A stretch of DNA of 64,000 nt. It comes from Ornithodoros turicata (lineage: Eukaryota; Arthropoda; Arachnida; Ixodida; Argasidae). Positions within the stretch are counted from its first letter, which is position 1; every line of letters starts with the position of its first letter. The position numbers were made by a program, and so were the translations under genes. The notes under the pieces are model-generated. The model made no database searches, was not told the DNA's origin, and saw only the letters and a list, made by a program, of their open reading frames with translations. Location: assembly GCF_037126465.1 (NCBI RefSeq), contig NC_088204.1:61487771-61551770 (forward strand), read 5' to 3'. Shown here piece by piece: positions 33,780 to 44,133 of the stretch.

Positions 33780-35575
33780 CACAAATATAGAGCCGTGAAA
33801 GTTGAACTTGTTATTGGAGAGAAATACATCGCTGGATCTCATCTCAACGCTCGTTATTGACAATGGCGAGCGAGGTGGTTCAGATCTGGCCAATGTGTTC
33901 AATGAACATTGCATTAATATTGAAGATTGCCGTGGCCATAGCGCACCACTTTTTCTAGCCTGCAAACTCCGTCTTTCTTGGACCTACAGACGAAGCGGAA
34001 GTTTCTTCCACCATTAGATCTATGAAAAACACTCGCGCCCTGGATGCCTTCGGATTGGACACGAAGAGCGTCGAATACGTATTCCACATTATTTCCCCAC
34101 TTCTTGCGCACATTTGTAATCTTTGTATAACGCAATGCACTTTTCCAACAAACATGAAAATTGGCAGAGTAGTACCTGTGTTCAAGAAGGGCGATCATAA
34201 CGTGCTATCAAGCCATAGACCTATATATATCCTTCCACACGTCTCCAAGATCCTAGAAAAGTCGTTAATAACAGTTTAGTGGATTATTTTGAAAAGCATA
34301 GCATACTATCGTCAAGACAGCACGGGTTTAGACAGAGAAAGTCAACGCAACTAGCGCTTCTACACCAGATATATATTTATCCTTGACAACTTCGAAGAAC
34401 CACCTCAGGTGTGTACATTGATTTCTCAAAAGCATTCGACACCATAAATCCTTATCTGCTCCTAGCCAATCTGGACCATTACGGGGTTCGCGGACAGAGC
34501 ATTTCGTTCTTTCGATCTTATACTTATCTGAACGCTGTCAGTAGGTCTCACTTCGCCATGAAAGTAACTCTAGTACTCTTCCTATCATGGCGGGCGTACC
34601 CCAAGGCAGTATAATAGGTCCTCTATTATTTTTGCTATATATAAATGACTTCACATTTATTCACCGCAACATTATACTTTCCACGGACGACGTATCTTTA
34701 CTGGTGACTGGGAGACGCTTAATGGCATAATTCAGGACACTAGTGATACATTGAGCTCTATCGCCAATTGGGCGTACCACAACCTCCTGAACATTAATAC
34801 AGACAATACTATAGCTCCCTTATTTGCAGCACGATGATCAAGTACTGCCTCAACCCGTGACCTGATTGGAAATTCAAAGATAAATTTTACTGATAGTGCC
34901 AAGATCCTGAGTGTCATGGTTGATAGTAAATTACTATGGAATAAGTACATTTCATTCATGGCATCCTAGATCAGCAAAGTCCTTGGTCTGCTTCAGAGAG
35001 ATGAGTACTTTTTATCCACTTGTAGTAAGCGGCTGATATACCAGAGCCTGATCCAGTCCCTAATTAACTACTGCAGCCTTGTATGGGATCCGCATATAAA
35101 ACGTCCCTTTTGCGGTTGTTCCTGCGGTTCCTTTTTCCCGGACCGATTACGGTTTAGGAAGATTGCGGGTTGCAGTCCCCCGTCAATTAAATTACTTTCA
35201 CCAACACTACATTGACCTCATAACGACATCACTTCGAAGCATTACGAAGGAAATCATTAATATTGTTGATATGCCATTTAATATTGCTCAGATTACGTAC
35301 ATACACCAAGTATTTGCGTGTGTAATATAATACAAGTTTGTTACAAATGCGGTGCATTTGCGGTATTCCTATCCGCTCTTTCTTTTTTGTCTTTGTCTTT
35401 TGTTTTTGTCTGTTCTTTTACTGTACTTGCGTTTCTCTTGTCTTATTCCCCGTGCATTTGTCGCCGTTGTCTGTTGCACGTGGAGCCGCGTCGTCTCTCA
35501 AGCTTTGTTAAAGCTTTTTAGCCCGGGTCCACCCGTCATTTTAGACAGAAATAAACGAATTGAATTGAATTGAAA
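33780..35575 (+). pseudogene. broken CR1/Jockey-type LINE reverse transcriptase and 3' end
   Basis: In broken frames one reads the order expected for a non-LTR reverse transcriptase: VVPVFKKGDHNVLSSHRPIY near 34170-34230, 'YIDFSKAFDTIN' near 34414-34450, 'GVPQGSIIGPLLFLLYINDF' as overlapping pieces near 34590-34650, and 'STDDVSLL' near 34680, where the usual AADD/YADD has become TDD. The 3' untranslated region ends with ATAAACGAATTGAATTGAAT, a short-unit tail at 35557-35575. It is inactive. Confidence 0.8.
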
Positions 35576-35666
35576 TTGGAAGGCATAACAATACACGAGC
35601 TGAAAAACTAGTGGCACGATGCAAAGTATAACCGCACTGACATCAATTTCTTGTTCCACTTTCCAG

Positions 35667-35729
35667 GTGTGCTACAACGGCTTCTGCAAGAAGATACCTA
35701 AGATTAAACCAGAAACATTAGAAGAATAA
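35667..35729 (+). CDS. probable last exon of the metalloprotease gene
   Basis: After the acceptor CCACTTTCCAG comes a 63-bp phase-0 exon encoding VCYNGFCKKIPKIKPETLEE and a stop. 'VCYNGFC' is like the closing Cys motif ('C.NGxC') of tick reprolysin Cys-rich domains. AATAAA overlaps the stop (35725-35730) and could be the poly(A) signal. The gap from the last other candidate exon (16355) is 19 kb and filled with mobile elements; missing exons may be unrecognised, so membership in the same gene is an inference. Confidence 0.5.
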   Translation: MCYNGFCKKIPKIKPETLEE

Positions 35730-36049
35730 AATGGTTGTCGTTTTTCAGAGGACTTTGCTCTGATAGATAAATATACTATACATGACTGTAGCAGAGTTGC
35801 CAAAGAAGTCGCAGAGGAAAGAGTCGCCAGATTCGTGGCTGGCAACAATAATTACCAGGCTGGATTAGTAAGGGCCCTTTAAAGTCACCTTTGGAGGCCT
35901 GTATCGCAGTCGAAAACTAATGCCAGAAAATTCGCACACTGTCAGCCTTCTCCGAGGGGTTCTGCAGCAGCTAGCATTCAAAAATACGGTTCCCTATACG
36001 CTTCCCTGTACCTGTTTAGTAGTAGGGAGATATGTCCTATAACAGAGGG

Positions 36050-37300
36050 TTTTTCAACAACAACAACTTTATTACAAGACGATGACTGGGGAATTTCATC
36101 GCCAGGGGCGATACTCTACCCCATTGCTGGTGGTAATGTGGCGAATGAAATAATGAGCCCCTTCGCAATCAGGACCAAAATCCTATGCTATCCAGAAAGG
36201 TGAACAGAGCTTTGAGGGCAGAGCGTTGGTGGGCTGGATGTGGCCATGGAGCAAGCAATTTTGTGAGAGAGGGGGGGGCGAGAGTCTAGCTCGTTAAGGG
36301 ACCTGGAGTGTACGGTTCGGGAAGGTTGGTAGTGTGTGCAATGGAATAGAAGAATGTGCTCTAGATCTTCTACAGCACCGCAGTGACTGCAGTGGGGAGA
36401 GTCCCAACCTCAAGCGGTAACGCCTCTGTGTGGTGAAAGCCACATCGAGGCGCATTCGATAAACGAATGCGAGACGACGAGAGTTACGTCGAGGCATGCG
36501 GAAACTGAGCGCCGGATCAACTCTGTTTAGCAGGGCTGGGGGGAGAATGTCAGCGGTTCATTGGTGGGTAGCCTGAGGAGTCACGAGACGTCGAAGTACG
36601 GACCGACGATCTCCCCTCAGCAGCGCAATACGCGCCCATCTCCGAGACGAGAGAGCTGCTTCGGCGGTACTGTTGGCCTGTTTATTGCCTTCGACACCAC
36701 CATGGGCTGGAACCCATTGGAGAACCAGCCTGTGCCCTGCTTCGTAGACAACTTTCCATATACATTCCATACACATACACTTCCACACACATCCATAACC
36801 AACGGTGCGGATGAGCCTCGTATGCCAGAATTTTCAATTGGTTGCACCGCAGATGTTGAGTCAGTGAATACGACCCAATCCCGTTGGGTAAAGTGCTGCA
36901 GAAAGAAAAGTATGGCATAGACTCCGCAGCTGTGGATGACGTTTGATGCGAAAGGTGACGTCCTTCCAGTACGCCTTCGGATGGGATGACGAATGCCAAT
37001 GCGGACTTGCCATTTCGAGATACGCCATTGGTGTATGCTGCGGCAGAGGTAGAAAACTTCGCATCGCCCAGGACGCACATTCCCCCAGGGCGTCAGTCGT
37101 GACGTTGCCCACATACGTGAGGCCGACAACGGCAAGCCCTATCACCACCCACCACCACCACCACCTTCGCATCTGCCAGAGCATAAAAATGGGCTCGAAG
37201 GACTTCAGCGGGAACCTGATCTCTGCGGTCCTGGAGGTCCCCAAAGGAAGGGGCCCCCACCCAGCCCTTCAGGGGCTCCTTGAAGCTCTTTATGACTTCC
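36050..37300 (-). pseudogene. 3' part of an RNase H-bearing LINE (inverted)
   Basis: On the minus strand, in broken frames, the sequence reads 'RAHFYALADAKFSTSAAAY' and 'VVFTDSTSAVQPIENSGIRG' (the RNase H helix with its Asp), then 'GHRLVLQWVPAHGGVEGNKQA' (the RNase H C-terminal His/Asn-rich motif), then a C-terminal 'C.HC..VEDLEHIL' zinc motif near 36330-36400. It ends with the (TTG)n tail (CAACAACAACAA on the + strand near 36057). A SINE fragment sits inside at 37066-37164. It is the same family as 21483-21913. Confidence 0.75.
37066..37164 (+). mobile_element. SINE fragment inserted in the LINE
   Basis: GCCCAGGACGCACATTCCCC through CGTGAGGCCGACAACGGCAA to a (CCA)n tail matches the SINE 3' half. 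CTTCGCATC is duplicated at both sides (37057-37065 and 37165-37173), so this 5'-truncated copy integrated as such. Confidence 0.85.
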
Positions 37301-38180
37301 TCAAGTATGCACACTATCATCCTCCTCTTCTGGAACCTGCCAATTTGGAACCCAATTCAAAAACAGAACCGGAACTCAACCAATTCGATTTTAATCTTCT
37401 ACTCTCGAGCGTTGATAAAGCACGCGCTAAATCTGTATTTAAAAAAAAAACTGAAGAAAGTTTTCACCTGGCAGGCGGATAATGTTCTAGTATATAATGG
37501 GAAGTTAATCAGTCGCTCAAACATTGTGGTTCTCGTGAGCTACTTAGCACGTAGCGCGCTCATCAACAAACCCAGTTGGTACAAAAAGTAGCAAAAATTA
37601 TAAGCGCTCTGAAAATATCCCGAATTGCCCGCTGGAGCAAATATGGGGTCCCTAAAGAAAGATCAATCAAGGAATAAGGGTTAGGAGGGGTGGCTGAGTA
37701 CTGACGTTATCACAAGCTCACGCGCAGCGAAGCTGTCGAGCAGCTGAACAACGAAGATGCTTACACCCTTCACAAGCTGGTAAAGAAATTTAAGTGGCGC
37801 ATTATCATCGCAACTCACGTGAGGGATTTCTATCAGGCGGATATCCTGGATATGCGTAAATATAAGAAATTTAACAAGGGCTACAAGTATATCTTAACGG
37901 TCACAGATACACTATCGACGTACCTGTACACGGTCCCCATTCGCACAAGGCGCCCGCAAGAGGTAAAGAAAGTTTTCCAACGAGATTTCTTTCATGGAAT
38001 TCCGAAGAATCTCCACTGATCGTAGAAGCGAATTTTGGGGTTCCCCCATTCGTCAGTCTTTACAGTCGCTACTAAACCATTATGTAACACAGAGTGGTAT
38101 GAAAGCGGCCTCGTGTGCACGCGTACAAAGGACAATTAGAGAAAGAATAGCCAGACATTTCACTAGTACGGGAAAGTTTA
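37280..38180 (+). pseudogene. Maverick relic: linker gene and integrase N-terminal half
   Basis: The stretch runs parallel to 41230-42113 of the intact-length Maverick. It has 'YAHYHPP', 'KVFTWQADNVLVY', 'SNIVVLVSYLAR' and then integrase phrases 'RDFYQADILDMRKYKKFNKG', 'YILTVTDTLSTYLY' and 'RRSEFWGSPIRQS'. Frames are broken by several indels and stops. The match ends at GGAAAGTTTAA (38178), where unrelated sequence begins. It is an older, truncated second copy. At its left edge it keeps a Tyr-Asp codon pair where the main copy has Tyr-stop (41246). Confidence 0.88.
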
Positions 38181-38671
38181 AAGGAACTGTAAACTGAAAT
38201 TTGACCCCCCTGTTTCTGTGTGCGACCTGGTAGTGTTTGCCTGTGTGATGCCTCACATAGAGCCTAAGCACTCAAAGCGCGTTAATTATTACACAGCATA
38301 AATTAGAAAAATGAGTCGGACGGTAGGTTCCGCCCCGTAACAGCAAAAAAGTCATGATGGGAGTACTCCCGTCACGTGATACCTAAGTAATACACAATGA
38401 ACTTATGACCGGCTACTAATCTCCAACAAACACTACTTTTAGAATCACATGAATTACTGAGACAATTCTTCAATATATCGAAGAAACAGTATCCCAAAAT
38501 ACTGTCAGCCCGGTCAGCGCCCTCCTCCCAACTCTCTCCTCTCTCCTCTCTCCTCTCAACCATATAAATCACGGCGACGGCGTTTATTGCGGCCTTGCGA
38601 GGTTTGTGTACGCTAAAAAGTTCATTTCCTGCCGAAATTGAACAAAGCTTCACCTGACAGCGATACCAGGT
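38181..38671. other. no gene; upstream of the THAP-like exon
   Basis: The stretch is non-coding as far as I can see. It contains a short CTCTCCT microsatellite (about 38530-38558). Confidence 0.4.
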
Positions 38672-38946
38672 ACCTACTGTAATGTTCGGGGATACACCAA
38701 GTGTACTCTTTCGACAAGGGACGTTGTGTACCACAACATTCCAACGAAAATGCACAGACACGAAAGTTGTTGCAAGCGCATGGTCAAGACATTCGTGAGC
38801 CATGTCGTATTTGCTCAACCCATTTCTCTGACAAGTCGTACGAAATGGTAGCAGCGGACGGTCGAAAACTTCTCACATGGATCGCAGTCCCGACACCAGT
38901 GCTTAACCTTGTAACGTCTGACGATGCGAACACCAGTGCACACGAG
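38672..38946 (+). pseudogene. THAP-like zinc finger exon
   Basis: The first part reads 'CNVRGYTK...VVYHNIPTK' in one frame, and the second part reads 'CRICSTHFSDKSYEM' and 'AVPTPVLNL' in another. This is the order of a THAP DNA-binding domain: the C..C pair, the 'FP' region, then 'C..HF' and the closing 'AVPT' box. A frame change between about 38745 and 38800, and Gly-Tyr where Gly-Cys is expected, mean it is decayed or mis-assembled. The exon ends in phase 0 at GAG|GTATGT. Its downstream partner exon lies beyond the Maverick, at 52329. Confidence 0.6.
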
Positions 38947-39137
38947 GTATGTATTTACCGATACACAGGAATGATACATATATGTGGTTCACTTCAAATT
39001 CAAATCGATTTTTGTGATGCCTACTCTGCGTAATGTACCAAACGCACTATCCCCCTTCCCCTGGGGAACCCTCAGCTCTCGCAGAATATAAGTGTCAAAT
39101 GGATTATGCGCTATAGATACTCACTGTATTCTTCATT

Positions 39138-39143
39138 CATATC
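39138..39143. other. Maverick target-site duplication, left
   Basis: CATATC lies directly before the AGTAGTATAG end of the Maverick and is repeated directly after its other end (52313-52318). Six bases is the characteristic duplication length for Maverick/Polinton integration. Confidence 0.93.
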
Positions 39144-39848
39144 AGTAGTATAGAAATGTGTCCTATAGCCAAGAGTTTTCTCTAATCCAATTCCAATCCA
39201 ATTCTAATCCAATTCCGATCCAATGCTAAGCCATAATCCAGTTATAATCCAACACAATCCAGTTCTAAGCCAACACAAGCCAAATCCAAAGCCATCTGAT
39301 TGGCCGCCATTAGCTCCGCCCACTTCACGTTGATTGGCCCATGCTAAGCCTACTGATCTGATTGGCCGCCATTAGCTCCGCCCACTTCACGTTGATTGGC
39401 CCATGCTAAGCCTACTGATCTTTGATTGGCTGACCGTAGCTCCGCTCCTTCATGCTAATTAGTTGGCTTGGCTCCGCCCAGTTCACGCTGAATGGCCCGT
39501 GCTAAGCCGACTGATCATTGATTGGTTGACCGTAGCTCCGCCCCTTTATGTTAATTACTCGTCTCTGCCCACTTCACGCTGATTGGTGCATGCATATCGC
39601 TGAGCACAGCTCCGCCCCTTTGTGCCGATTAACTGGCTCCGCTGATTGGTCCATTCGAAGCCTACTGATCACTCTCCACATTTTCCAGACTTTCTAAGCC
39701 CTCTGATTGGCCGTCCCCCGTTTAAGCCTACCGATTGGCCCCATTCTAAGCCCACTGATTGGCTGACTAAGTCCGCTGAACATAGCCTTCGTTAGCGCCC
39801 GCCAGATGGCGCGCTCGGCAGCGACCCTGCTGCGGCTTTATCTCAGAC
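39144..39848 (+). repeat. Maverick left terminal inverted repeat (705 bp)
   Basis: It runs from AGTAGTATAGAAATGTGTCC to GCGGCTTTATCTCAGAC. The outer ~120 bp are short tandem variants of AATCCAATTCT. The rest is built of repeated CTGATTGG (inverted CCAAT) and GCTCCGCCC (GC box) words, including a direct duplication of a ~60-bp block near 39297-39425. No TATA box is evident. The TIR may serve both as transposase/protein-priming end and as the promoter for the rightward gene block. Confidence 0.96.
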
Positions 39849-39873
39849 GTCCAAACTTACCTCATGCCACCAG

Positions 39874-40131
39874 ATGGCGCGACTCAGGTGCATCAACTCC
39901 ACGCTGTTCCACTTTGAGGCGTCACACGAGCGAGAGAACTTTGTCGAGATATGCTGCCACATATTGCGCTCCCGTATCACCGCAAACAAGTTGCGGGAAA
40001 TCATACGCGAAATCTCGGACGAGTACCTGTCGGCTTACAGGGAGCAATCACTGCGCGAGCTTCAGGAACTATGTCAGGAAGAAATAAGAGTCCTGGAGAC
40101 GATCTTCAATCGCTCTAGGAGCTATGGATGA
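39874..40131 (+). CDS. Maverick ORF 1, small hypothetical protein (85 aa)
   Basis: A short open frame just inside the left TIR, beginning MARLRCINSTLFHF and continuing with a charged helical stretch (ANKLREIIREIS, LRELQELCQEEIRV). I do not recognise a family. An AATAAA directly after the stop (40133-40138) could end its transcript. A 93-codon frame overlaps it in another register (39806-40087) and has the look of a shadow. Function unknown. Confidence 0.5.
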   Translation: MARLRCINSTLFHFEASHERENFVEICCHILRSRITANKLREIIREISDEYLSAYREQSLRELQELCQEEIRVLETIFNRSRSYG

Positions 40132-40182
40132 AAATAAAGATGCATCACACCTCGCTACACAGTCTGCTCGAGTTATTCCACG

Positions 40183-40799
40183 ATGCGCATGCAGTTCCAG
40201 CACCCCGCTCGAATTCTCATCTCCGGCGCGTCCATGTGTGGGAAGACGGTGCTCACGCAGAACATAATGAGACACTCCGAATTATTTAGCATTCCACCGC
40301 AGAAGATACTCTACGTACGAAAGTATGCAGCCGCCTGGGAAAAGGATTTCGACGGTGTGGAGTTTATGGACCGGATACCCGCAGATTGGGATGAGCGATA
40401 TCCCACTCTCATAGTTATTGACGATCAAATCACGGAAAAGTGGGTTCTATCGGATGTAGAGTCGTTGTTTGTACGTGGTGCCACCATAAGAACGCGTCCG
40501 TGATCCTGATCACACAAGCCTTGTTCTATCACAATGCCGCTTTTCGAACGATATCGCTGAACGCCAGTTATATCGTATTGTTCCGGAACGCTCGGTCCGT
40601 ACAACAGATCGAAACCTTCGGACGTCAGGTGTTCGGGAAACAGGAGCTCTCCTATTTTCTCGACGCATATAACCAGGCGACACAGAATGCGCACGGCTAT
40701 TTAATTGTGGATCTGCACGCGCAAACACTTCCCTCTCGTAGCCTGCGAACGGGTATTTTACCGCACGACCGGCAGTTCCTGTTTACGCCCGCGAAATGA
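40183..40799 (+). pseudogene. Maverick FtsK/HerA-type packaging ATPase (one frame break)
   Basis: The first frame (40183-40503) carries the P-loop ILISGASMCGKTVL and a Walker B-like PTLIVIDDQ. The second frame (40440-40799) continues with NASVILITQALFYHNAAFR, the sensor region of the A32-like family, and a C-terminal arm to residue 'FTPAK'. One base is lost or gained between about 40470 and 40490. This ATPase class pumps DNA into capsids in Polintons and related double-jelly-roll viruses. The end of the gene overlaps the next start in an ATGA arrangement (40796-40799). Confidence 0.9.
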
Positions 40800-41169
40800 C
40801 GGCCGACCTTAGAAGACATCTCACGCTCCTCAAAGTATTGGCCGCCAGCAAACCGACGCACCGCGCGGAGTTACTTAAAGAGCTCAGCTGCGACGACATT
40901 CGAATCCTTTCGGAAATCTGTCTGAACATTCTATGCGGAAATATCCCACTTTCGACGGAACTTCACAAAAACCTGAACAAACACAAAAAATCCTCCTCTT
41001 CCTCGCTTACAAGTCACTTCATAAGTGCCCCCGGCAGTTGAAGAAATATATTAGGGGACAACGAGGTGGTCTCATTCCCATACTTCCACTGCTCCTCTCA
41101 GGGCTATCAAGTCTCGTGGCGGGAGTCGCCGGGCGAGCGATATCCAACGCCATCGGTCATGGCTCATAG
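40796..41169 (+). pseudogene. Maverick small protein with hydrophobic Gly-rich C-terminus (one frame break)
   Basis: The N-terminal frame reads MTADLRRHLTLLKVLAAS and LLKELSCDDIRILSEICLN. After an A6 run at about 40984-40990 the reading continues in another frame with 'RGQRGGLIPILPLLLSG' and 'LVAGVAGRAISN'. This pattern, a helical basic N-terminus followed by a GG-hydrophobic C-terminus, recurs in Polinton small proteins; I do not know its role. A membrane-active or capsid-internal role is only a guess. The break at a homopolymer could be an assembly error. Confidence 0.65.
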
Positions 41170-41590
41170 AATAGAAATAGGTGAAGTTCTGAAATCTAAC
41201 GATTCGGACGATGTAAAAGTGGGCAAAATACTGGAAGCCCTCTATTAACTGCTGAAGCGCGCTCACTATCATCCTCCTCCTCCTCCCCTGGAACCTGTCC
41301 ATTCGGAGCCCGAACCGGAACCCAACGTTGATACCGAACCCGGCGTCGATAAAGCACGTGCGAAATCTGTGCTAAAAGAATTGAAGAAAGTTTTCACCTG
41401 GCAGGCGGATAATGTGCTAGTATATAGAGGGAAGCGAATCAATCGCTCAAACATTGTGGCTCTCGTGAGCTACTTAGCACGTCGTAGCGCGCTCATCAAG
41501 AAACCCCGCTGGTACAAAAAAGTATCGAAAATTATAAGCGCTCTGAAAATACACCGCATTGCTCGCTGGAGCAAATATGGGGCCCTATAG
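41159..41590 (+). pseudogene. Maverick linker gene upstream of integrase (in-frame stop)
   Basis: The frame starts MAHRIEIGEVLKSNDSD, meets TAA at 41246, and continues in the same frame with 'KRAHYHPPPPPLEP', a Glu/Pro-rich linker, 'KKVFTWQADNVLVYRGKR' and 'KIHRIARWSKYGAL'. The relic at 37280 codes Tyr-Asp where this copy has Tyr-stop, so the stop looks like a lesion and not a gene boundary. The conserved part is the basic second half. Function unknown. It overlaps the integrase start by about 14 bp. Confidence 0.7.
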
Positions 41591-42602
41591 AAAGATCAAA
41601 GGGAAAGGGTTAGGTGGAGTGGATCGGTACCGACGTTATCACAAGCTCACGCGCTCAGAACCCGTGGAACAGCGGAAAAAAGAAGATGCTTACACCTTTC
41701 ACAAGCCAGTGAAGAAAAAATTTAAGCGGCGCTCCATCATCGCAACTCACGTGCGGGATTTATATCAGGCAGACCTTCTGGATATGCGTAAATATCCGAA
41801 ATTTAACAAGGGCTTCAGGTACATCTTAACGGTCATAGATACGCTATCGAGGTACCTGTACATGGTCCCCATTCGCACAAAGCGCCCGCAAGACGTAAAG
41901 AAAGCCTTGCAACGAGTTTTCCGTCACGGAATTCCGAAGAATTTGCTCACGGATCGCGGAAGCGAATTTTGGGGTTGCCCCGTTCGTCAGTACTTTCAGT
42001 CGCTACTAAATCACTATAGCACGCAAAGCGGAATGAAAGCGGCCTGCTGTGAACGCGTGCAGAGAACAATTAGAGAAAGAATAGCCAGGCATTTCACTAG
42101 TACAGGAAAGTTTAATTATATCAACGCGCTGCCGAAGATAGTGGCCGACTATAACGACTCGGTACACTCCGTCACGGGCGAAAAGCCGAAAAACGTGAAT
42201 GCCGGAAATGAAGTAGCTCTGTTCAACAGATTGAATCGTAAGACGACCCCACGCGAGAGCAAGTATAAAGCAGGGGACCAGGTGAGGCTCGCGTTAGATC
42301 GCGGCGTGTTCGCCAAAGGCTACGATCAAAGGTGGACGGCCGAAGTGTTCGAGGTGTCGCGAACGAGAAAGACCGATCCGCCCGTAGTGTACGTGAAAGA
42401 TTCGACGGGAAAAGAAATACTGGGATCATTCTACGAGCAGGAGCTGCAGCCCGTCCACCATCTTTCCTCGTACGATAAGCGACTCATATCTGCGGTGATT
42501 AGAAATAAGAAAATTAACGGGGTATTGCACTGCTTGGTTCGTTGGTTGGGATACGCCAAAGATCACGATTCTTGGGTGCCCGCCAGCGATGTCAGAAAAT
42601 GA
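41577..42602 (+). CDS. Maverick retrovirus-like integrase with chromodomain
   Basis: An open frame of 341 codons (an ATG-equivalent start 18 bp upstream is possible; the ATG at 41577 is preferred). The catalytic core shows YQADLLDM (Asp), LLTDRGSEFWG (Asp) and ERVQRTIRERI (Glu), the DDE set. A C-terminal chromodomain reads VIRNKKINGVLHCLVRWLGY and DHDSWVPASDV, which could target modified histones. Polinton integrases catalyse insertion with a 6-bp stagger, matching the CATATC duplication seen here. It overlaps the next gene by 14 bp. The frame is intact. Confidence 0.95.
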   Translation: MGPYRKIKGKGLGGVDRYRRYHKLTRSEPVEQRKKEDAYTFHKPVKKKFKRRSIIATHVRDLYQADLLDMRKYPKFNKGFRYILTVIDTLSRYLYMVPIRTKRPQDVKKALQRVFRHGIPKNLLTDRGSEFWGCPVRQYFQSLLNHYSTQSGMKAACCERVQRTIRERIARHFTSTGKFNYINALPKIVADYNDSVHSVTGEKPKNVNAGNEVALFNRLNRKTTPRESKYKAGDQVRLALDRGVFAKGYDQRWTAEVFEVSRTRKTDPPVVYVKDSTGKEILGSFYEQELQPVHHLSSYDKRLISAVIRNKKINGVLHCLVRWLGYAKDHDSWVPASDVRK

Positions 42603-43792
42603 ATTTTACGTGTATCTGCTCTCGAACGCCAGCATGGACCTGTACCCATCCAACACGCTGAATGACTTCACGATCGCGTTAGATAAGCCGCTACACCTCG
42701 ATGATTCGTACGTCGTACGTCTAGAGGGATTTTCCATTCCCAACAGCTTCCTGAACGTGAACCAAGCGCCTGATAACCTGATAACACTATCAATGGGATA
42801 GAGTGGACTTACGAGGAAGATCACTACGTGTTTAAGCTACCGTCGCGCGTGCGCTCGGTGAAATTAATCGACAGACCGCTGCATCTCGCCTTTGGAATCG
42901 CGACATCGATGGAGATCATCCGCAGGGCGGTAAAGTACGCGCCGTCCCAAACGTGTTACCGCTCGCGGAGGAAAGAGCCGTTATGATGCGAGTTCGCCGG
43001 GTGATAGTGATCAATAACGATCTAATTTTAGAACCCCGATCGCTAATTACCGATACATTCAACGAATTCTTCAGAGCGACGAACGATACAGAATCAAGGG
43101 TGGAATACAAAGACAACACTTACTCGCTCTCTCTCCCGGCGAATTTCAACTTGTCGACTGAGTTCCTGGACCTCATTCAGGTGAAGCACATCCATGTTGA
43201 AGGATCCCGAAAGCGCATCACGTGTAATCCCATGGTGAAGACGTACCGCATCCACATAAACACTCGAGAGACGGAAAGTCGGCGCATTTCTCTTCCATCG
43301 AATTACTACGAAACACCCGAAGCTCTCGTGAGCGCCATCCATGAGCGTCTGCAGCCGGAGGCTTCCCTCACGTACGATGCATGGGCGAGGAAGTGTTCGT
43401 TGAGCTTGCGGGAAAACGTGTCGCTTACATTATCCAATTACTTTGCGTACCTTCTGGGTTTCGGCGCAAAAACCGTATTTACCGAAAACGATACGGGCGT
43501 CGACGAAGTGACCATAGATCTTCCCATTAACTGTATTATGATATACACGGATCTCGTCGCGCCCTCCGTAGTGGGAATCGGGCGGCATCCGATACTGAAA
43601 TTAATTCCATTCGTATACGATAGAACGAAAGAACAACTGAGTTTCAGCTTTCTTCCCGTTCAGTATTTTAAGTTAGTGCAGCGCGAAATTTCCTCAATCA
43701 CCGTCTCTATACGCGACGACACGGGTCGCAAGCTACCGCTACAAGATCGCGGTAGATCGACGCTGACGCTGCACTTTAAGCATGTACACTAA
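42589..43792 (+). pseudogene. Maverick penton-like (single jelly-roll) minor capsid protein, two frame breaks
   Basis: The N-terminal piece (42589-42801) reads NEFYVYLLSNASMDLYPSNT and LNDFTIALDKPLHL. A middle piece near 42792-42915 is in a second frame ('IEWTYEEDHYVFKLP'). The main piece (42953-43792) is in a third and contains 'ISLPSNYYETPEALVSAIHE' and 'NCIMIYTDLVAPSVVG', phrases typical of the Polinton minor capsid family. Two small indels, near 42790 and 42912, break it. Expected length is about 400 residues. A relic of the same gene lies at 59340-59665. Confidence 0.85.
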
Positions 43793-44126
43793 AGTGGTAC
43801 CAATCTACGGATTTGGCGTTCCGACGGTATACAGGTCGCACCTGTACCAGAGGGGAGGCAATTTCTTTTCTCAGCTCGGGCGTTTCGCTATTCCACTGTT
43901 TAAACGCGTATCGCCCTACTTAAAAAAGACGGCTGTTGCGGCCGCTAAGCGCGTGGCCAAAAATCTGTCGGAGGGAGACTCTTTCCGAAGTGCGCTTAAA
44001 AGATCGGCGAAACATACGGGCCGTGAAATTCTCCGCGACCTCGGAGGGGCTGGCGGGCGAAGAAAGAGGAGAAAACCGGACGTCTTCGACGGCATAAATC
44101 ACGCCGGTTGCGCAGCCACAATTTAG
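43782..44126 (+). CDS. Maverick pVI-like basic protein (114 aa)
   Basis: An intact small frame overlapping the penton-like gene by 11 bp. It has 'YQRGGNFFSQLGRFAIPLFK' near the N-terminus, a Lys/Ala-rich amphipathic stretch (KKTAVAAAKRVAKNLSEG) and a basic GGRRKRRKP tail. In position and composition it resembles the adenovirus pVI/pX-like proteins reported in Polintons, small capsid-internal proteins that may bind DNA or disrupt membranes. The GG site could be cut by the cysteine protease. Resemblance is compositional, so the function is inferred. Confidence 0.65.
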   Translation: MYTKVVPIYGFGVPTVYRSHLYQRGGNFFSQLGRFAIPLFKRVSPYLKKTAVAAAKRVAKNLSEGDSFRSALKRSAKHTGREILRDLGGAGGRRKRRKPDVFDGINHAGCAATI

Positions 44127-44133
44127 TTGCGAG

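Noticed and set aside
39806..40087. 93-codon frame starting inside the left TIR
   Set aside because: It overlaps the better small frame at 39874-40131 and begins in the TIR; composition looks like an out-of-register shadow.
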